A stretch of DNA of 64,000 nt from Sandaracinus sp964481145 (GTDB lineage: Bacteria > Myxococcota_A > Polyangia > Polyangiales > Sandaracinaceae). The stretch lies in contig CAYZTA010000026.1 in the NCBI GenBank assembly GCA_964481145.1, forward strand, positions 7,260-71,259, given 5' to 3'. Shown in pieces: positions 8,679 to 16,758 of the stretch. How positions within the stretch are numbered: the stretch's first letter is position 1; each line of letters begins with the position of its first letter. The notes beneath the pieces were generated by a model. That model was not told the origin of the DNA, ran no database searches, and was given only the letters and a program-made list of their open reading frames with translations. Made by a program: the position numbers and the translations under genes.

Positions 8679-8837
8679 TCAGCGCATCCACCATAGGGGC
8701 AGCCAAAGAAACGCCATCATCCCCGCAATGGCCGCACCCAGGACGCACCGGCGATTCCGCTGTCGCCGTCGGAGAGGCTCGACCTTCGGGTTCGTCTGTC
8801 GCAAACGTTCGCTCAGATTCATGTGCGGACGAGCCAT
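8679..8837 (-). CDS. 52-residue tail-anchored peptide or C-terminal piece of the broken gene
   Basis: This minus frame begins at ATG 8837 and encodes a basic stretch (RLRQTNPKVEPLRRRQRNRR) followed by a hydrophobic helix, VLGAAIAGMMAFLWLPLWW, and the stop. A basic region before a terminal helix is typical of a membrane anchor. It is in a different frame from the preceding FELGARYLI piece, so it is more likely the displaced C-terminus of the broken secreted-protein gene than an independent small gene. No clear ribosome binding site was identified. Confidence 0.35.
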   Translation of the reverse strand: MARPHMNLSERLRQTNPKVEPLRRRQRNRRCVLGAAIAGMMAFLWLPLWWMR

Positions 8838-9219
8838 TCGCCTGCCGTCCGAGCCACACTTCGAGCGGCTCCGACTCGGCCTCGATGCGTCGAATCACGT
8901 CTTCTGCAGATGACTCCTGCAATACGCGCGAACACAACCCAATCACGGCCATCCCTCGTAGAGTGTCCGGTGGATCTTCGTGAAGACCTGTGGTGGATTG
9001 AGGTTGAATGAGATAGCGAGCACCAAGCTCGAAGGTGAAACCATCGTGTGATTCGATTCCGATGACATCAGCGAGCACCGCTCGGTGATCGAAGTCGCTT
9101 CAGCCGACACACGTACATGCTGCCGCGTTCGATGGAACCCACGCCGCTGCAACGAATACTGCGAACCATAACAAAGCCCGGAGTGAACACACACGAAACG
9201 TACGCGTGAGACCCTCCAC
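8679..9219 (-). pseudogene. Broken TIMP/netrin-like secreted protein gene
   Basis: Pieces of one protein are spread over two frames. From GTG 9219 there is a signal peptide (LRALLWFAVFVAAAWVPSNA) followed by AACTCVG, the Cys-x-Cys start typical of secreted TIMP-like proteins. An in-frame TGA at 9102-9100 interrupts it. The same frame goes on with DGFTFELGARYLI and GLCSRV, matching the conserved second half of such proteins (C-GF-FE-G-RYLV, LCSR). After about 8840 the good reading switches to another frame and ends in a hydrophobic C-terminal anchor (see 8679-8837). The middle is also shorter than expected. This reads as a gene with a stop, a frameshift and a deletion. Confidence 0.5.
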
Positions 9220-9416
9220 ATCAACGCCCAGATGCGCTCGTTGTTTGCCGAGCCACCATCAGCACGTACCACGTCCTTGGTATACGCCATCTTCGAGCCC
9301 CGATTCCCTTGGAGGCCTAAAACTCAGGAAAAACCGCGACCGGCGTGAGCCAACGCACGTTTGACACACAGATTTGCGGGTGCCGCTCCAATCATCTTCG
9401 GAGGAGAGAAACGACG
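9220..9416. other. Intergenic region upstream of first YD-repeat lipoprotein
   Basis: No gene is supported here. From 9343 the sequence enters a 266-bp module repeated at 10512-10777, which includes the 5' leader and ribosome binding site (GGAGG) of both lipoprotein genes. Confidence 0.5.
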
Positions 9417-9608
9417 ATGAGAATGATGAAGTATGGGATCGGCCTCGCTTGGGTGCTGCTGCTGGGATGCGATCAACAAGCGTCGATTGGTGAGCGGGGC
9501 GATGCCGCAGCGATGACGCACGGCTCGGATGGCAGCGTCGCCGGCTGCAATCTTCCGACGTGCGGAAACTATGTATTCCCTCCAAGCCCGCGCCTCGTCC
9601 GCGTGGTG
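9343..9608 (+). repeat. 5' module shared by two tandem genes, copy 1
   Basis: 266 bp here match 10512-10777 with a single substitution (T at 9572 versus C in copy 2). The repeat covers about 74 bp of leader, the ribosome binding site, the signal peptide and the first 64 or so codons of the lipoprotein genes. The genes downstream of the repeat have diverged strongly, so recent duplication alone does not explain the pattern. Confidence 0.95.
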
Positions 9609-10397
9609 AGCCAAACTGCTGGTGATGATCCGTGGAACGTTCTCGAGCTTCAGTACAATGCGGCTGGAGAGATCATCGGTGGCAACACACTGATCGGAGG
9701 TTATCGGATGATCCGTGAGCGGTACACTTACGAGGGAGGTCGGCTCGCGAAGATCGAATCGTTCCGAGGGGATGTTCAAGGTGCCGAGACGGTCCTTTTT
9801 TGGGATGGAGATAGTTATATCGGCGAGGATTATTGGAGTGATGGACGCGTGTTGTATGACGATTCCGATCCTGAAGGACGACAACCAATCCACAGGTCGA
9901 GAAGGCTCACGTTCGGCGCTTTCGGGGTCGAGTCCATTGAGCACCAACTCACCTTTGCGAATGGCAACACACACATGAGGATTCTTCCGATTACGTACGT
10001 GGAGTCGGGCATGGTTGATCGATGGAACTACCCTTGGGAAGAAGGAGGATCTGAGCTCTTCTATACTTCAGATCGGATTTCTCGAATCCGCAGTAGGCGC
10101 AACTCGACAGTTTCCGAAACCCAGTTCACGTACGACGCGAACGGTCGACTCGCATCAGCTGAAGCTGGGACCATGACTTATACCTATTTCTACAATGCTT
10201 CCGGGTTGATTTCTCGGATCGAGTCCCAGCAAGAAGGACGACCCGACGACACCCTCGAGCTCACTTACGAGATGGGCACGGCACCAAGCATCCAATTCGC
10301 TCACGCCTGGTTCGTCACATTACGCGGCGAAGTCACGCCCATGGTTAGCTTTACGAGCCACGTCATCCCCATCGATTCTGGGATTAGCTGGCTGTAG
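9417..10397 (+). CDS. YD-repeat-like lipoprotein, copy 1
   Basis: Translation from ATG 9417, behind GGAGG, gives a 326-residue lipoprotein (signal MKYGIGLAWVLLLGC). After a Cys-containing spacer (CNLPTCGNYVFPP) the body has repeated motifs of the RHS/YD type, such as LELQYNAAGEIIG, RYTYEGGRLAKIES, QFTYDANGRLASAEA and YFYNASGLISRIES. These form beta-strand wraps on the cell surface in related proteins. There is no toxin domain and no transmembrane segment, so it is probably an outer-membrane-anchored surface protein. The second copy at 10586 has the same ends and a diverged middle. Confidence 0.75.
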   Translation: MRMMKYGIGLAWVLLLGCDQQASIGERGDAAAMTHGSDGSVAGCNLPTCGNYVFPPSPRLVRVVSQTAGDDPWNVLELQYNAAGEIIGGNTLIGGYRMIRERYTYEGGRLAKIESFRGDVQGAETVLFWDGDSYIGEDYWSDGRVLYDDSDPEGRQPIHRSRRLTFGAFGVESIEHQLTFANGNTHMRILPITYVESGMVDRWNYPWEEGGSELFYTSDRISRIRSRRNSTVSETQFTYDANGRLASAEAGTMTYTYFYNASGLISRIESQQEGRPDDTLELTYEMGTAPSIQFAHAWFVTLRGEVTPMVSFTSHVIPIDSGISWL

Positions 10398-10511
10398 AAG
10401 GAGCTTGGCCGACGATTGCGGGGCGCGCAGCTGCGACTTGGCCTCCCTGGAATGACGAGTCCGCGATCATCGATGGGTGTGCGAAAAAAAAGTAAGGGGA
10501 AATCGCGAACC

Positions 10512-10777
10512 GCGTGAGCCAACGCACGTTTGACACACAGATTTGCGGGTGCCGCTCCAATCATCTTCGGAGGAGAGAAACGACGATGAGAATGATGAAG
10601 TATGGGATCGGCCTCGCTTGGGTGCTGCTGCTGGGATGCGATCAACAAGCGTCGATTGGTGAGCGGGGCGATGCCGCAGCGATGACGCACGGCTCGGATG
10701 GCAGCGTCGCCGGCTGCAATCTTCCGACGTGCGGAAACTACGTATTCCCTCCAAGCCCGCGCCTCGTCCGCGTGGTG
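10512..10777 (+). repeat. 5' module shared by two tandem genes, copy 2
   Basis: This is the second copy of the 266-bp module at 9343-9608, offset by 1169 bp, with one mismatch. It again ends at the codons for LVRVV, after which the two coding sequences diverge. Confidence 0.95.
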
Positions 10778-11578
10778 GAGCGAAGCGCTGATGGCAGTTC
10801 GAAGAACTTACTCGATCTTCGATACAACTCGGCCGGGGAAATCGTTAATCAAACGAGTGGAAGTGTGGTCATGCAGTACACTTATGAGGGAGGGCGAGTC
10901 ACGAAGATCGAGAGTTTTCGAGATGGTGTTCTGGGTTCTGAAGTGACTCTCTCTTGGCAAGGAGATCGTTATCTCGGCTCCGAAGGTTGGTTTGATTTTC
11001 GTGTATGGTCCGATACTGCAGAGGGTGGATCGTTCCACAGCTCGGAAACGCGCACCTACGGTCCTTTAGGAGTCGAATCCATCGAGGGTCAGTCGACTGA
11101 TTCCAACGGAAACACTTCCACGTCGCTTCGTTCGATCATGTACGCAGAGACAGGTATGATCGACCGTTGGAGCTCCGATCTAAACAGCACCGCGATCATG
11201 AGTGCAGGAACGGAGCTTTTCTATGCTTCGGGCCGCATTTCCCGAGCTCTTCGCATGACACGATATTCTTCGCCAGAACGCGAAGTGATCTTCGAAACCC
11301 AGTTCACGTACGACGAGAACGGTCGCCTCGCATCTGCTGAGGCCGATACGACGACCTACACCTATTTCTATAACGCATCCGGATTCATCTCCCGCATCGA
11401 ATCTGAGCGAGATGGGCAACGGGGCGTGACCCTCGAGCTCACCTACGAGACGGGTACGACCCCGAGTATTCAGTTTCATCATGCTGGTTTCGTCACCGTG
11501 CGCGGTGAGGTCACGCCCATGGTCAGCTTTACGGGCTACAGCTTCCCCTTCAATCCTCTTGATAATTGGCTGTTTTAG
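10586..11578 (+). CDS. YD-repeat-like lipoprotein, copy 2
   Basis: This 330-residue paralogue of the upstream gene starts at ATG 10586 with the same leader, ribosome binding site and lipoprotein signal (WVLLLGC). Its body has matching motifs in the same order: LDLRYNSAGEIVN, QYTYEGGRVTKIES, QFTYDENGRLASAEA and YFYNASGFISRIES. The first 64 residues are identical to copy 1, whereas the rest clearly differs, including small insertions. The two genes form a tandem pair on one strand with about 190 bp between them. The role is unknown; surface display and adhesion are possible. Confidence 0.75.
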   Translation: MRMMKYGIGLAWVLLLGCDQQASIGERGDAAAMTHGSDGSVAGCNLPTCGNYVFPPSPRLVRVVERSADGSSKNLLDLRYNSAGEIVNQTSGSVVMQYTYEGGRVTKIESFRDGVLGSEVTLSWQGDRYLGSEGWFDFRVWSDTAEGGSFHSSETRTYGPLGVESIEGQSTDSNGNTSTSLRSIMYAETGMIDRWSSDLNSTAIMSAGTELFYASGRISRALRMTRYSSPEREVIFETQFTYDENGRLASAEADTTTYTYFYNASGFISRIESERDGQRGVTLELTYETGTTPSIQFHHAGFVTVRGEVTPMVSFTGYSFPFNPLDNWLF

Positions 11579-11629
11579 CGCTTGGTGGAATCGTACACGA
11601 CTTGGTTCATCGGGTTCACCGTCGGGAGC

Positions 11630-12508
11630 TCAGCGCTGCGTCGCCGTGGCGAGCAACGCGTCGCTCGCCTCGAGCCCTTCGGGCTCGAGCGCCCGCGCCA
11701 GCATGGCCTCGTGATCCGCGCCTGGGAGCACCACGACGCGCGCACGTGAGAGGCCTTGGACAATGCGGCGGGCATCGCTCTCGGGCGCGCGCCGATCCGC
11801 GCCTCCAGCGATGACGAGTATCGGCAAGTCCCGCGGCAACCGCTCGACCGCACGCACCGGCGCGATGCGGTCGAGCTCGGGCAACGCCACGCGCGCACCG
11901 ACGAGCAGCGCGCCGTACGCCAGCGCGTCGAGCCCAGGCGGCAAGTAGCGCTCGGTGCGGCGCGCGACCGCGTCCCGCAGGTCGGCGTAAGGCGCGACCA
12001 ATACGACGCCCTTCACGCGCACACCGAGCTCGGCGGTCGCGAACACCGCCGCTGCGGCGCCGAGCGATTCGCCGAAGAGGACGATGGGACGCGACGGATC
12101 CTCGTGCTCGAGATGCTCCACCGCGGCGATCACGTCGTGACGCGCGCTCCAGCCGATGTCGTTGGTGTCGCCTTCCGAGTCGCCGTGGGCCCTGGCGGTG
12201 ATCGGGAGGACGGTGTGGCCGCGCGACGCGAGGACCCGTGCGGCGCCGAGCAGTTGAGTCCGCGAGCCGCCGTTGCCGTGCACCATGACGATCCCCGCGA
12301 GCCCCGGCGATCCGTCGAGCTCCCAGGCGCCGATCGCGAGTCCGTCGGATGTGTGCAGCCGCAGCGCTCGCGCACCTTCGGGCGCAGGCTCCGCGAACGC
12401 TGGGCTCGCGCGCCGTGTCAGCACCGCAGCCGCCACCACGCCGCTCGCCACCCACGCGACGGTCAGCAGCGCGAGCACTACGGTGAGCCAGACGAGCTTC
12501 CTTCGCAT
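11630..12508 (-). CDS. Alpha/beta-hydrolase with N-terminal membrane anchor
   Basis: I place the start at the ATG at 12508, giving 292 residues that begin with a membrane segment (MRRKLVWLTVVLALLTVAWV); a longer in-frame reading to 12616 is less natural. The body is an alpha/beta-hydrolase: oxyanion region VMVHGNGGSR, nucleophile elbow GESLGAAAA with the catalytic serine, acid in VIAGGADRRAP, and histidine in PGADHEAML. This arrangement resembles ABHD12/13-like and bacterial YfhR-type esterases. The substrate is unknown. The gene is visibly GC-richer than the lipoprotein pair before it and runs convergently towards it. Confidence 0.85.
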   Translation of the reverse strand: MRRKLVWLTVVLALLTVAWVASGVVAAAVLTRRASPAFAEPAPEGARALRLHTSDGLAIGAWELDGSPGLAGIVMVHGNGGSRTQLLGAARVLASRGHTVLPITARAHGDSEGDTNDIGWSARHDVIAAVEHLEHEDPSRPIVLFGESLGAAAAVFATAELGVRVKGVVLVAPYADLRDAVARRTERYLPPGLDALAYGALLVGARVALPELDRIAPVRAVERLPRDLPILVIAGGADRRAPESDARRIVQGLSRARVVVLPGADHEAMLARALEPEGLEASDALLATATQR

Positions 12509-12612
12509 CGTCGTGATCTGCCGCTCGCCGGTCGCGCCGTCGACCTTCACCTTGTGAGCGGTCGCCCTCGCCGGGTGAGCCGTCGGCCAGAACACCCCAT
12601 CTCCATCGGCTC

Positions 12613-12801
12613 TCAAAGAAGAATCCGCACCTTGCCTTCGCGGACGAGCACGAGCTTGCCGGCGTCGTCGAGCTCTCCGGGGAGGTCTTCGATGACGAAA
12701 TCAGGCGTCTCGAGCGCATATCGCGCGGGCTCCGCCGCGTGCTCGGGCAAGCGCAGCTCTGCGCCGTAGCACGACACGATGAATTGCCCTTCGTGCAGGC
12801 G
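12613..12801 (-). pseudogene. C-terminal fragment of an unrecognised protein
   Basis: A 62-codon frame follows a TGA at 12804-12802 and ends at TGA 12615-12613. It reads like a real protein end: HEGQFIVSCYGAELRLPEH, then ALETPDFVIEDLPGELDDAG, then KLVLVREGKVRILL. There is no start codon and no matching upstream frame, because the DNA beyond about 12800 changes character and leads into the tandem repeat. I do not recognise the family. It is best seen as the surviving 3' end of a deleted gene. Confidence 0.4.
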
Positions 12802-12804
12802 TCA

Positions 12805-13025
12805 TCGATAGACGAGACTTGGACGAGCGCCCGCGCGGTGCTTCGGAGTGAGCGAAGCGAGAGCGAGGATCGCGTCCACGCGCTTCATGAAGCCCCTGCC
12901 TATCATCTGCCCGGACGAGGAGCATGCGTTTGTGCTCCTTGCGCGCCGCAAGACCGTGTGTACGAGGCGCATGCATCCGGTGCATTCGATTTTGCTGCGA
13001 ATCGTTGGTGGGGTACCGACCGGAG
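12805..13025. other. Stretch without a supported gene
   Basis: No frame is convincing. A plus frame holds a natural-looking patch (MKPLPIICPDEEHAFVLLAR) but runs straight into the tandem repeat, so it cannot be called. Confidence 0.3.
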
Positions 13026-13343
13026 GTTGGAGGAGCACCGACCGGAGGTTGGAGGAGCACCGACCAGGCATTTTCGATCGGCGACTGGAGGTTGGAGGAG
13101 CACCTACCGGGCTTTTTCGTGGACCTACCGGAGGTTGGAGGAGCACCTACCGGGCCTTTTCGTGGACCTACCGGATGTTGGAGGAGCANNNNNNNNNNNN
13201 NNNNNNNNNNNNNNNNNNNNNNNNNNNNNNNNNNNNNNNNNNNNNNNNNNNNNNNNNNNNNNNNNNNNNNNNNNNNNNNNNNNNNNNNGTTGGAGGAGCA
13301 CCTACCGGGCCTTTTCGTGGACCTACCGGATGTTGGAGGAGCA
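13026..13343. repeat. 43-bp tandem repeat array interrupted by an assembly gap
   Basis: Units begin with gttggaggagcac at 13026, 13048, 13091, 13134 and 13177 before the gap and at 13289 and 13332 after it. The first spacing is 22 bp and all later ones are 43 bp. The unit body carries a cctaccgggc-tttttcgtgg-acctaccgg core with small variations. Since 43 is not divisible by 3, the array cannot be a protein repeat read in one frame. The number of units hidden in the gap is unknown. Confidence 0.9.
13189..13288. other. Assembly gap (100 N)
   Basis: Exactly 100 N lie inside the 43-bp repeat array, the usual placeholder for a scaffold gap of unknown size. The collapsed repeat is the likely cause. 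Confidence 0.98.
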
Positions 13344-13410
13344 TCTCCCATAGGGTTGATATGGCTGATTCGAGACGTCAGACTCGCCGTTCCAACCATG
13401 GGAGGGGAGC

Positions 13411-14139
13411 ATGTCGGACATGCAATTGGTGACGAAGGGGAGATCCGAGCCAATCAAAGGACTTCTGCAACAGGCGCGTGTGCATCTCGAGCTCGCGACG
13501 ATGCACGCGACTCCATTGGCAGAGAATGGCTGGTCGGCAGAGGACACCAACGCGCTGCGAGCGACGCTCACGAAGCTCGACACGGATGCCGCGGCGAGAG
13601 CCGATGCGTTCGAGGCCTCGAACAGTCATCGCAACGCCGAACAAGTGGCGATCGACCAAGTCAAAGCATTCATTCGCAGGCTTCGGAATGCGCTACCGCG
13701 CGCGTTGCGCGAATCTCCGGAAGCAGGAATCACGGAGGGCGCCTTTCGAGCGGGCGAAACGTTGCGTCGCTCCACGCCAAAGCTCTCGAAATATCTCCTC
13801 ACGATTCGTCCAAGTGTCGTCCGCCTCGACGCAGCGCTCGCGCCCCATTTCAATGGCGTCCTGCCTTCGACGATCCTCGATCCCCTCAAGGCCGCGCTCG
13901 ATAGCGCGGATGCGCGACAAGAAAATGCGCTCGCTGCATTGCCCGCCGAAACGCAGAACGTTTACGAGTCGAAGGGGCGTCTCCTTCAGATGATCGAAGA
14001 CCTGAATCGCGCCGGAAAGAACGCTTTCGACGGCAACGCGACGATGGCTGCGATGTTCAATAAGGACATCCTCTTGCGCGCGCGAACGGCGGGGAGGAAG
14101 TCGAGGACGGATGTCGAGCCTGTGCCCGCCGCTACGTGA
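13411..14139 (+). CDS. Hypothetical helical protein
   Basis: The 242-residue product starts at ATG 13411 behind a purine-rich GGAGGGGAG. It has no signal peptide or membrane segment and is rich in Ala, Leu, Arg and Glu, with long predicted helices (QARVHLELATMHATPL, DQVKAFIRRLRNALPRAL, AALDSADARQENALAALP). The Lys/Arg-rich C-terminus (ARTAGRKSR) is notable. I do not recognise the family. It is followed by a strong palindrome that probably ends transcription. Confidence 0.65.
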   Translation: MSDMQLVTKGRSEPIKGLLQQARVHLELATMHATPLAENGWSAEDTNALRATLTKLDTDAAARADAFEASNSHRNAEQVAIDQVKAFIRRLRNALPRALRESPEAGITEGAFRAGETLRRSTPKLSKYLLTIRPSVVRLDAALAPHFNGVLPSTILDPLKAALDSADARQENALAALPAETQNVYESKGRLLQMIEDLNRAGKNAFDGNATMAAMFNKDILLRARTAGRKSRTDVEPVPAAT

Positions 14140-14186
14140 TCCAGGGGGGCTTCAGGGCCCATATCCGCATCTGCATCGGCATCTAT

Positions 14187-14224
14187 GAAAACACGGCGCG
14201 AGTCATGACTCGCGCCGTGTTTTC
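14187..14224. terminator. Perfect 38-bp palindrome, probable bidirectional terminator
   Basis: Two 19-base arms form an exact palindrome, from gaaaacacggcgcgagtca to its complement, ending in GTTTTC. Both strands give a GC-rich stem with a T-run on the 3' side, so it could end transcription of the gene at 13411-14139 on the plus strand and of the gene at 14329-14565 on the minus strand. Near-identical short repeats (gcatctgcatcggc) flank it on both sides. Confidence 0.7.
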
Positions 14225-14328
14225 GTTCACGGCATCTGCATCGGCCGCCGCGTCTGCATCGGCACCGAAGTCGGTACGCAGCGAAGGAAGCTTGCACAGC
14301 TTTTCGTTTCGTCGTGCTCCGAAGCGTG

Positions 14329-14565
14329 TCATTGAGCGCCAGCGTCTGTCTCGTAGCGAGACTCCCACGCGGCTTCGATGTGTGAGGTGAGGCGTTCTGT
14401 GGCTTGGACGGCCTCGTCACCGAGTTCCTGCGCGGGCTCGGTCGCGAGGATGCGCATCGTGTGCTCGAAGACGGTTCGGCGCCCAAGCGGGACGAAAAAG
14501 AACGCGTAGGCAAGCACCGCGAAGCCGACGAGAGACAAAGACGCACGGATGAGAAACCGAATCAC
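14329..14565 (-). CDS. Small single-pass membrane protein
   Basis: The 78-residue product has an N-terminal membrane helix (FLIRASLSLVGFAVLAYAFFFVPLG) and a polar, helical C-terminal half (EPAQELGDEAVQATERL) ending in EAAWESRYETDAGAQ. It has no recognised family. It is divergent from the desaturase gene, with about 100 bp between the starts, and converges on the terminator palindrome. The clean membrane segment supports a real gene. Confidence 0.65.
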   Translation of the reverse strand: MIRFLIRASLSLVGFAVLAYAFFFVPLGRRTVFEHTMRILATEPAQELGDEAVQATERLTSHIEAAWESRYETDAGAQ

Positions 14566-14668
14566 TCGGATTTCTTATCAGTTCTGTGAGGATTGCACGA
14601 ACTTTCGGGCTGAGAACGAGTGAAGCGGATTTGCTCCTGGGCTTTGATTCCGCCATCCTCCGCACGAC

Positions 14669-15739
14669 ATGGCCGTCCGCGAGCTCAATCTCACCGACCC
14701 GACCTTCACCCCCAAACCGAACCACAGTGCGATCGAGCGCTTGGCGCTGCGGTTCATTCGCGATGAGCGGGATCTACCATTCGTCTGGCTATCGCTTCAG
14801 ATGACGTTCGTTCTCATCCCGCTGGCGGGGTTGCTCTTCGTGCCCGGCGTGTTTCGGTGGTGGATGGCACCTCTTTATTGGGCGGTGCTCTTCGGGGTGT
14901 TTTTCGACCGTTACATCCTCATGCTTCACAACACGAGCCATCGGCCGCTCTTCAAGCGACAGTACGGCTTTGCCAAATTCTACATCCCGTGGATGCTGGG
15001 CCCGTTTTGTGGAGAGAGCCCGGAGACCTACTACATTCATCACATCACGATGCATCACGCAGAAGGAAACCTTCCCCGTGATCTCTCGTCGACGATGAAG
15101 TACCGCCGAGATTCGGTGATCGACTTTGCACGTTATTTCGCCGATTTCTTCTTCGTCGCGATGTTCAAGCTCGGCCGATATCAGCTCGCCAAAAAGCGCC
15201 CTCGGCTCTTCACGTGGATGCTCATCGGCGAGCTCTCGTTCTACACGCTGGTGCTCGTCGCGATGTCCATCCATCCAGGCGCGGCGCTGACGGTCTTCGT
15301 CGTCCCGTTCCTCCTCTGCCGTTTTTTGATGATGTGCGGCAACTGGGGACAGCACGCGTTCATCGATCAGAACGATCCTGGAAACAGCTACAAATCATCG
15401 ATCACGTGCATCAACGTGCGTTACAACCGTCGCGCCTTCAATGATGGCTACCATATCTCCCATCACCTCGCGGCCAACCGTCATTGGACCGACCACCCCG
15501 GTGAGCTGCTCGAACACCGCGCGAAGTATGCAGCGCAAAAGGCGATCATTTTCGAGGGGATCGACTTCTTTCAAGTGTGGTTCTTCTTGATGTTCAAGCG
15601 CTACGACGTGCTCGCCAAGCACTTCGTCGATCTCGAAGAAGTGCCGCGCACAGACGAACAGATCATCGAGTTCTTGAAGTCACGAGTCGAGCGTTTCGAT
15701 GTGACCCGAGAAGACGTTCTTGCCGCGGTTCCTGCCTAA
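14669..15739 (+). CDS. Fatty-acid desaturase family membrane protein
   Basis: The 356-residue integral membrane protein carries the three histidine boxes of di-iron desaturases: HNTSH near residue 87, HHITMHH near 124 and HISHH near 263. These ligate the iron pair that uses oxygen to insert a double bond, or in relatives a hydroxyl group, into lipid chains. Hydrophobic segments (LSLQMTFVLIPLAGLLFV, WMAPLYWAVLFGVFF, LFTWMLIGELSFYTLVLVAM, LTVFVVPFLLCRFLMM) fit the usual topology. Length is normal. The substrate cannot be read from the sequence. It stands alone, convergent with the peptidase gene that follows. Confidence 0.85.
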   Translation: MAVRELNLTDPTFTPKPNHSAIERLALRFIRDERDLPFVWLSLQMTFVLIPLAGLLFVPGVFRWWMAPLYWAVLFGVFFDRYILMLHNTSHRPLFKRQYGFAKFYIPWMLGPFCGESPETYYIHHITMHHAEGNLPRDLSSTMKYRRDSVIDFARYFADFFFVAMFKLGRYQLAKKRPRLFTWMLIGELSFYTLVLVAMSIHPGAALTVFVVPFLLCRFLMMCGNWGQHAFIDQNDPGNSYKSSITCINVRYNRRAFNDGYHISHHLAANRHWTDHPGELLEHRAKYAAQKAIIFEGIDFFQVWFFLMFKRYDVLAKHFVDLEEVPRTDEQIIEFLKSRVERFDVTREDVLAAVPA

Positions 15740-15750
15740 ATTCACGAACG

Positions 15751-16710
15751 TCATCCGCGGGATGCGAAGCGGTCGGTGGCGCTGATGAGCTCGTGCAAGA
15801 TGCCGGGCTCGTAGGATGAATGTCCGGCGTCGTCGACGATTCGGAGATCGGCCTCGGGCCATCTCCGATGCAATGCCCAGGCGCTCGTCATCGGACATAC
15901 GACGTCGTATCGGCCTTGAACGATGATCGCCGGAATCTCCCGGATCTTGCCCACGTCGTCGAGGAGTTGATCTTCGTGGCTCAGAAATCCCCGATTCACG
16001 AAGTAATGTGATTCGATTCGCGCGAACGCAAGGCTGAATGCATCTCCCCCTGCGCGGCGCACGTGCTCTTCGTGGGACAAAAGAAAGCTCGTCCTCGCTT
16101 CCCAAATGCTCCATGCGCGCGCTGCGGCTTGTCGCACGTTCGTGTCCTCGCTCGTCAGCCGCGTGTGGTACGCAGCCATCAGATCATGGCGCTCGTCCTC
16201 TGGGATCGGGGCGACGAAATCCTCGAAGGCATCGGGGAAGAGCTCACTGGCGCCCTCTTGATAAAACCATAAGAGCTCTTTGCGTCGCAGAAGGAAGATC
16301 CCCCGCAGGACGAGCTCGGTGACGCGCGACGGATGTGTCTGCGCATAGGCGAGCGCCAAGGTGGACCCCCAGCTCCCTCCGAAGACCTGCCACCGTTCGA
16401 TCCCGAGATGGGTACGTAAGCATTCGATGTCAGAAACCAGATGCCACGTCGTGTTGTCCTCGAGGGATGCGTGGGGGGTGCTCTTTCCGCAACCGCGCTG
16501 ATCGAAGAGGACGATTCGATATCGTTCCGGATCGAAGAAGCGACGTTGCTTCGGATCGGTCCCTCCTCCTGGTCCGCCATGAAGAAACACGACGGGTTTT
16601 CCTTTCGGATTGCCCGATTCTTCGAAATAGATCCGATGGCCGGAGCCGACCTCCAGCATCCCCTGCGCATAGGGATGAATCTCAGGATAAAAACTGCGTT
16701 TCGTGGTCAT
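15751..16710 (-). CDS. pip: Proline iminopeptidase (prolyl aminopeptidase)
   Basis: The 319-residue protein is of the usual length for the alpha/beta-hydrolase family S33 that removes N-terminal proline from peptides. It shows the oxyanion motif HGGPGGG at residues 44-50, FDQRGCGKSTPH at 69-80, the nucleophile GGSWGS with Ser113, the acid in GRYDVVCP and the catalytic histidine in DDAGHSSYEP. It has no signal peptide, so it should act in the cytoplasm on peptides left by protein turnover. It is monocistronic as far as can be seen, convergent with the desaturase gene. Confidence 0.93.
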   Translation of the reverse strand: MTTKRSFYPEIHPYAQGMLEVGSGHRIYFEESGNPKGKPVVFLHGGPGGGTDPKQRRFFDPERYRIVLFDQRGCGKSTPHASLEDNTTWHLVSDIECLRTHLGIERWQVFGGSWGSTLALAYAQTHPSRVTELVLRGIFLLRRKELLWFYQEGASELFPDAFEDFVAPIPEDERHDLMAAYHTRLTSEDTNVRQAAARAWSIWEARTSFLLSHEEHVRRAGGDAFSLAFARIESHYFVNRGFLSHEDQLLDDVGKIREIPAIIVQGRYDVVCPMTSAWALHRRWPEADLRIVDDAGHSSYEPGILHELISATDRFASRG

Positions 16711-16758
16711 CGCCCGCCAGCCTGACCAATCTCGATGAGGCTGACAAGCGCATCGCGT

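Noticed and set aside
11756..12769. 337-codon plus frame opposite the alpha/beta-hydrolase gene.
   Set aside because: It is the antisense of a gene with a complete catalytic motif set; high GC produces long spurious frames.
13026..13343. CRISPR array.
   Set aside because: The 43-bp units repeat end to end with no unique spacers.
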